Of a stretch of 64,000 nt of DNA, positions 63,404 through 64,000 are shown piece by piece. How positions within the stretch are numbered: the first letter of the stretch is position 1; each line of letters starts with the position of its first letter. The DNA is taken from positions 6,490,001-6,554,000 of the forward strand of contig NZ_CP077089.1 of assembly GCF_014268445.2 (NCBI RefSeq). The letters run 5' to 3'. This DNA comes from Pseudomonas tensinigenes (GTDB taxonomy: Bacteria > Pseudomonadota > Gammaproteobacteria > Pseudomonadales > Pseudomonadaceae). The notes under the pieces are model-generated. The model saw only the letters and a program-made list of their open reading frames with translations. It did not search any database and was not told the origin of the DNA. The translations under genes and the position numbers were made by a program.

Positions 63404-64000
63404 ATGTTTGCTTTCTTTCGTCCTGCCGCACATCAGGCTCCATTGCCTGAAGAAAAAATAGACAGCACCTACCGACGCCTGCGCTGGCAGATCTTCGCCG
63501 GTATTTTCTTTGGCTACGCGGGTTACTACCTGCTGCGCAAAAACTTCTCGCTGGCCATGCCGTACCTGATCGACGAAGGCTACAGCCGCGGCGATCTGGG
63601 TCTGGCAATGTCGGCGATCGCCATTGCCTACGGTCTTTCCAAGTTCCTCATGGGCCTGGTGTCCGACCGTTCCAACCCGCGTTACTTCCTGCCGTTCGGC
63701 CTGCTGGTGTCGGCCGGGGTGATGTTCATTTTCGGTTTCGCACCTTGGGCAACATCCAGCGTGACCATGATGTTCATCCTGCTGTTCATCAACGGCTGGG
63801 CCCAGGGCATGGGTTGGCCGCCTAGTGGCCGGACCATGGTGCACTGGTGGTCGCAGAAAGAACGTGGTGGCGTGGTGTCCGTGTGGAACGTGGCGCATAA
63901 CGTCGGCGGCGGCCTGATCGGCCCGCTGTTCCTGCTCGGCATGGGCTTGTTCAACGACTGGCATGCAGCGTTCTACGTACCGGCAGCCGTGGCGTTGGGC
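63404..64000 (+). CDS. glpT: Glycerol-3-phosphate transporter (antiporter), 3' end cut by window
   Basis: The first 199 codons of a major facilitator superfamily organophosphate:phosphate antiporter. The start [20 protein letters not shown] is followed by [38 protein letters not shown], with the conserved Arg of helix 1, and [20 protein letters not shown] of loop 2-3. Further helices include [22 protein letters not shown] precedes the ATG at 63404. The remainder lies outside the window. Confidence 0.95.
   Translation, partial: MFAFFRPAAHQAPLPEEKIDSTYRRLRWQIFAGIFFGYAGYYLLRKNFSLAMPYLIDEGYSRGDLGLAMSAIAIAYGLSKFLMGLVSDRSNPRYFLPFGLLVSAGVMFIFGFAPWATSSVTMMFILLFINGWAQGMGWPPSGRTMVHWWSQKERGGVVSVWNVAHNVGGGLIGPLFLLGMGLFNDWHAAFYVPAAVALG

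Overview
The window is a stretch of the core chromosome of a Pseudomonas of the P. fluorescens group. The evidence is GC-rich coding with short intergenic gaps, pseudomonad-specific small families (DUF2388, TIGR02449), a complete spu polyamine locus, and very many short palindromic repeats of the kinds typical of P. fluorescens genomes. Gene order resembles two P. aeruginosa PAO1 neighbourhoods from memory (about PA0294-PA0331 on the left and PA5204-PA5235 on the right), joined here by a sulfonate/sulfur-starvation block. No prophage, insertion sequence, CRISPR array, tRNA or rRNA gene was seen.

Layout. 1-8 kb: ilvA (cut by the window edge), rpiA, a tandem pair of SdiA-regulated-type proteins, an FAH-family hydrolase, and a D-2-hydroxyglutarate dehydrogenase divergent from serA. 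8-17.6 kb: small conserved proteins, a hydrolase, a thioredoxin-like protein, a HacB-like penicillin/AHL acylase, and a GlxA-type regulator divergent from an HD-domain protein. 17.7-29.1 kb: polyamine uptake and catabolism (spuBC, spuDEFGH, divergent spuI) with a decayed spuA, then a TetR-type regulator. 29.2-37.9 kb: sulfur starvation (ssuEADCBF, lsfA, an OprD-family porin, and tauA without tauBCD). 38-45.5 kb: argA, argE, a CYTH/CHAD protein, an Lrp-type regulator, an orphan GspE/PilB ATPase and a DUF2388 protein. 45.7-53.5 kb: the glycine cleavage genes gcvT, gcvH and gcvP, then an iron ABC permease and binding protein. 53.7-60.2 kb: two ubiquinone-type hydroxylases, pepP, a UPF0149 protein, and divergently TIGR02449, zapA, 6S RNA and 5-formyl-THF cyclo-ligase. 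60.4-64 kb: EVE protein, FliL-like protein, quinone oxidoreductase, histidine phosphatase and the start of glpT.

The genes form coherent modules. SerA is thermodynamically helped by the D2HG dehydrogenase facing it, and serine feeds one-carbon metabolism through GcvTHP and the folate cyclo-ligase. The spu genes import putrescine and spermidine and open two breakdown routes. The ssu/lsfA/tauA genes share short AT-rich upstream motifs that look like a common sulfur-starvation signal.

I found no clear undescribed multi-gene system. The most notable observations are the truncated spuA, the orphan tauA with a repeat pair where tauBCD would be expected, the shared AT-rich motifs of the sulfur genes, a periplasmic binding protein lacking much of its second lobe, a GlpR-like operator before glpT, paired repeats before spuI, and five distinct families of dispersed palindromic repeats.
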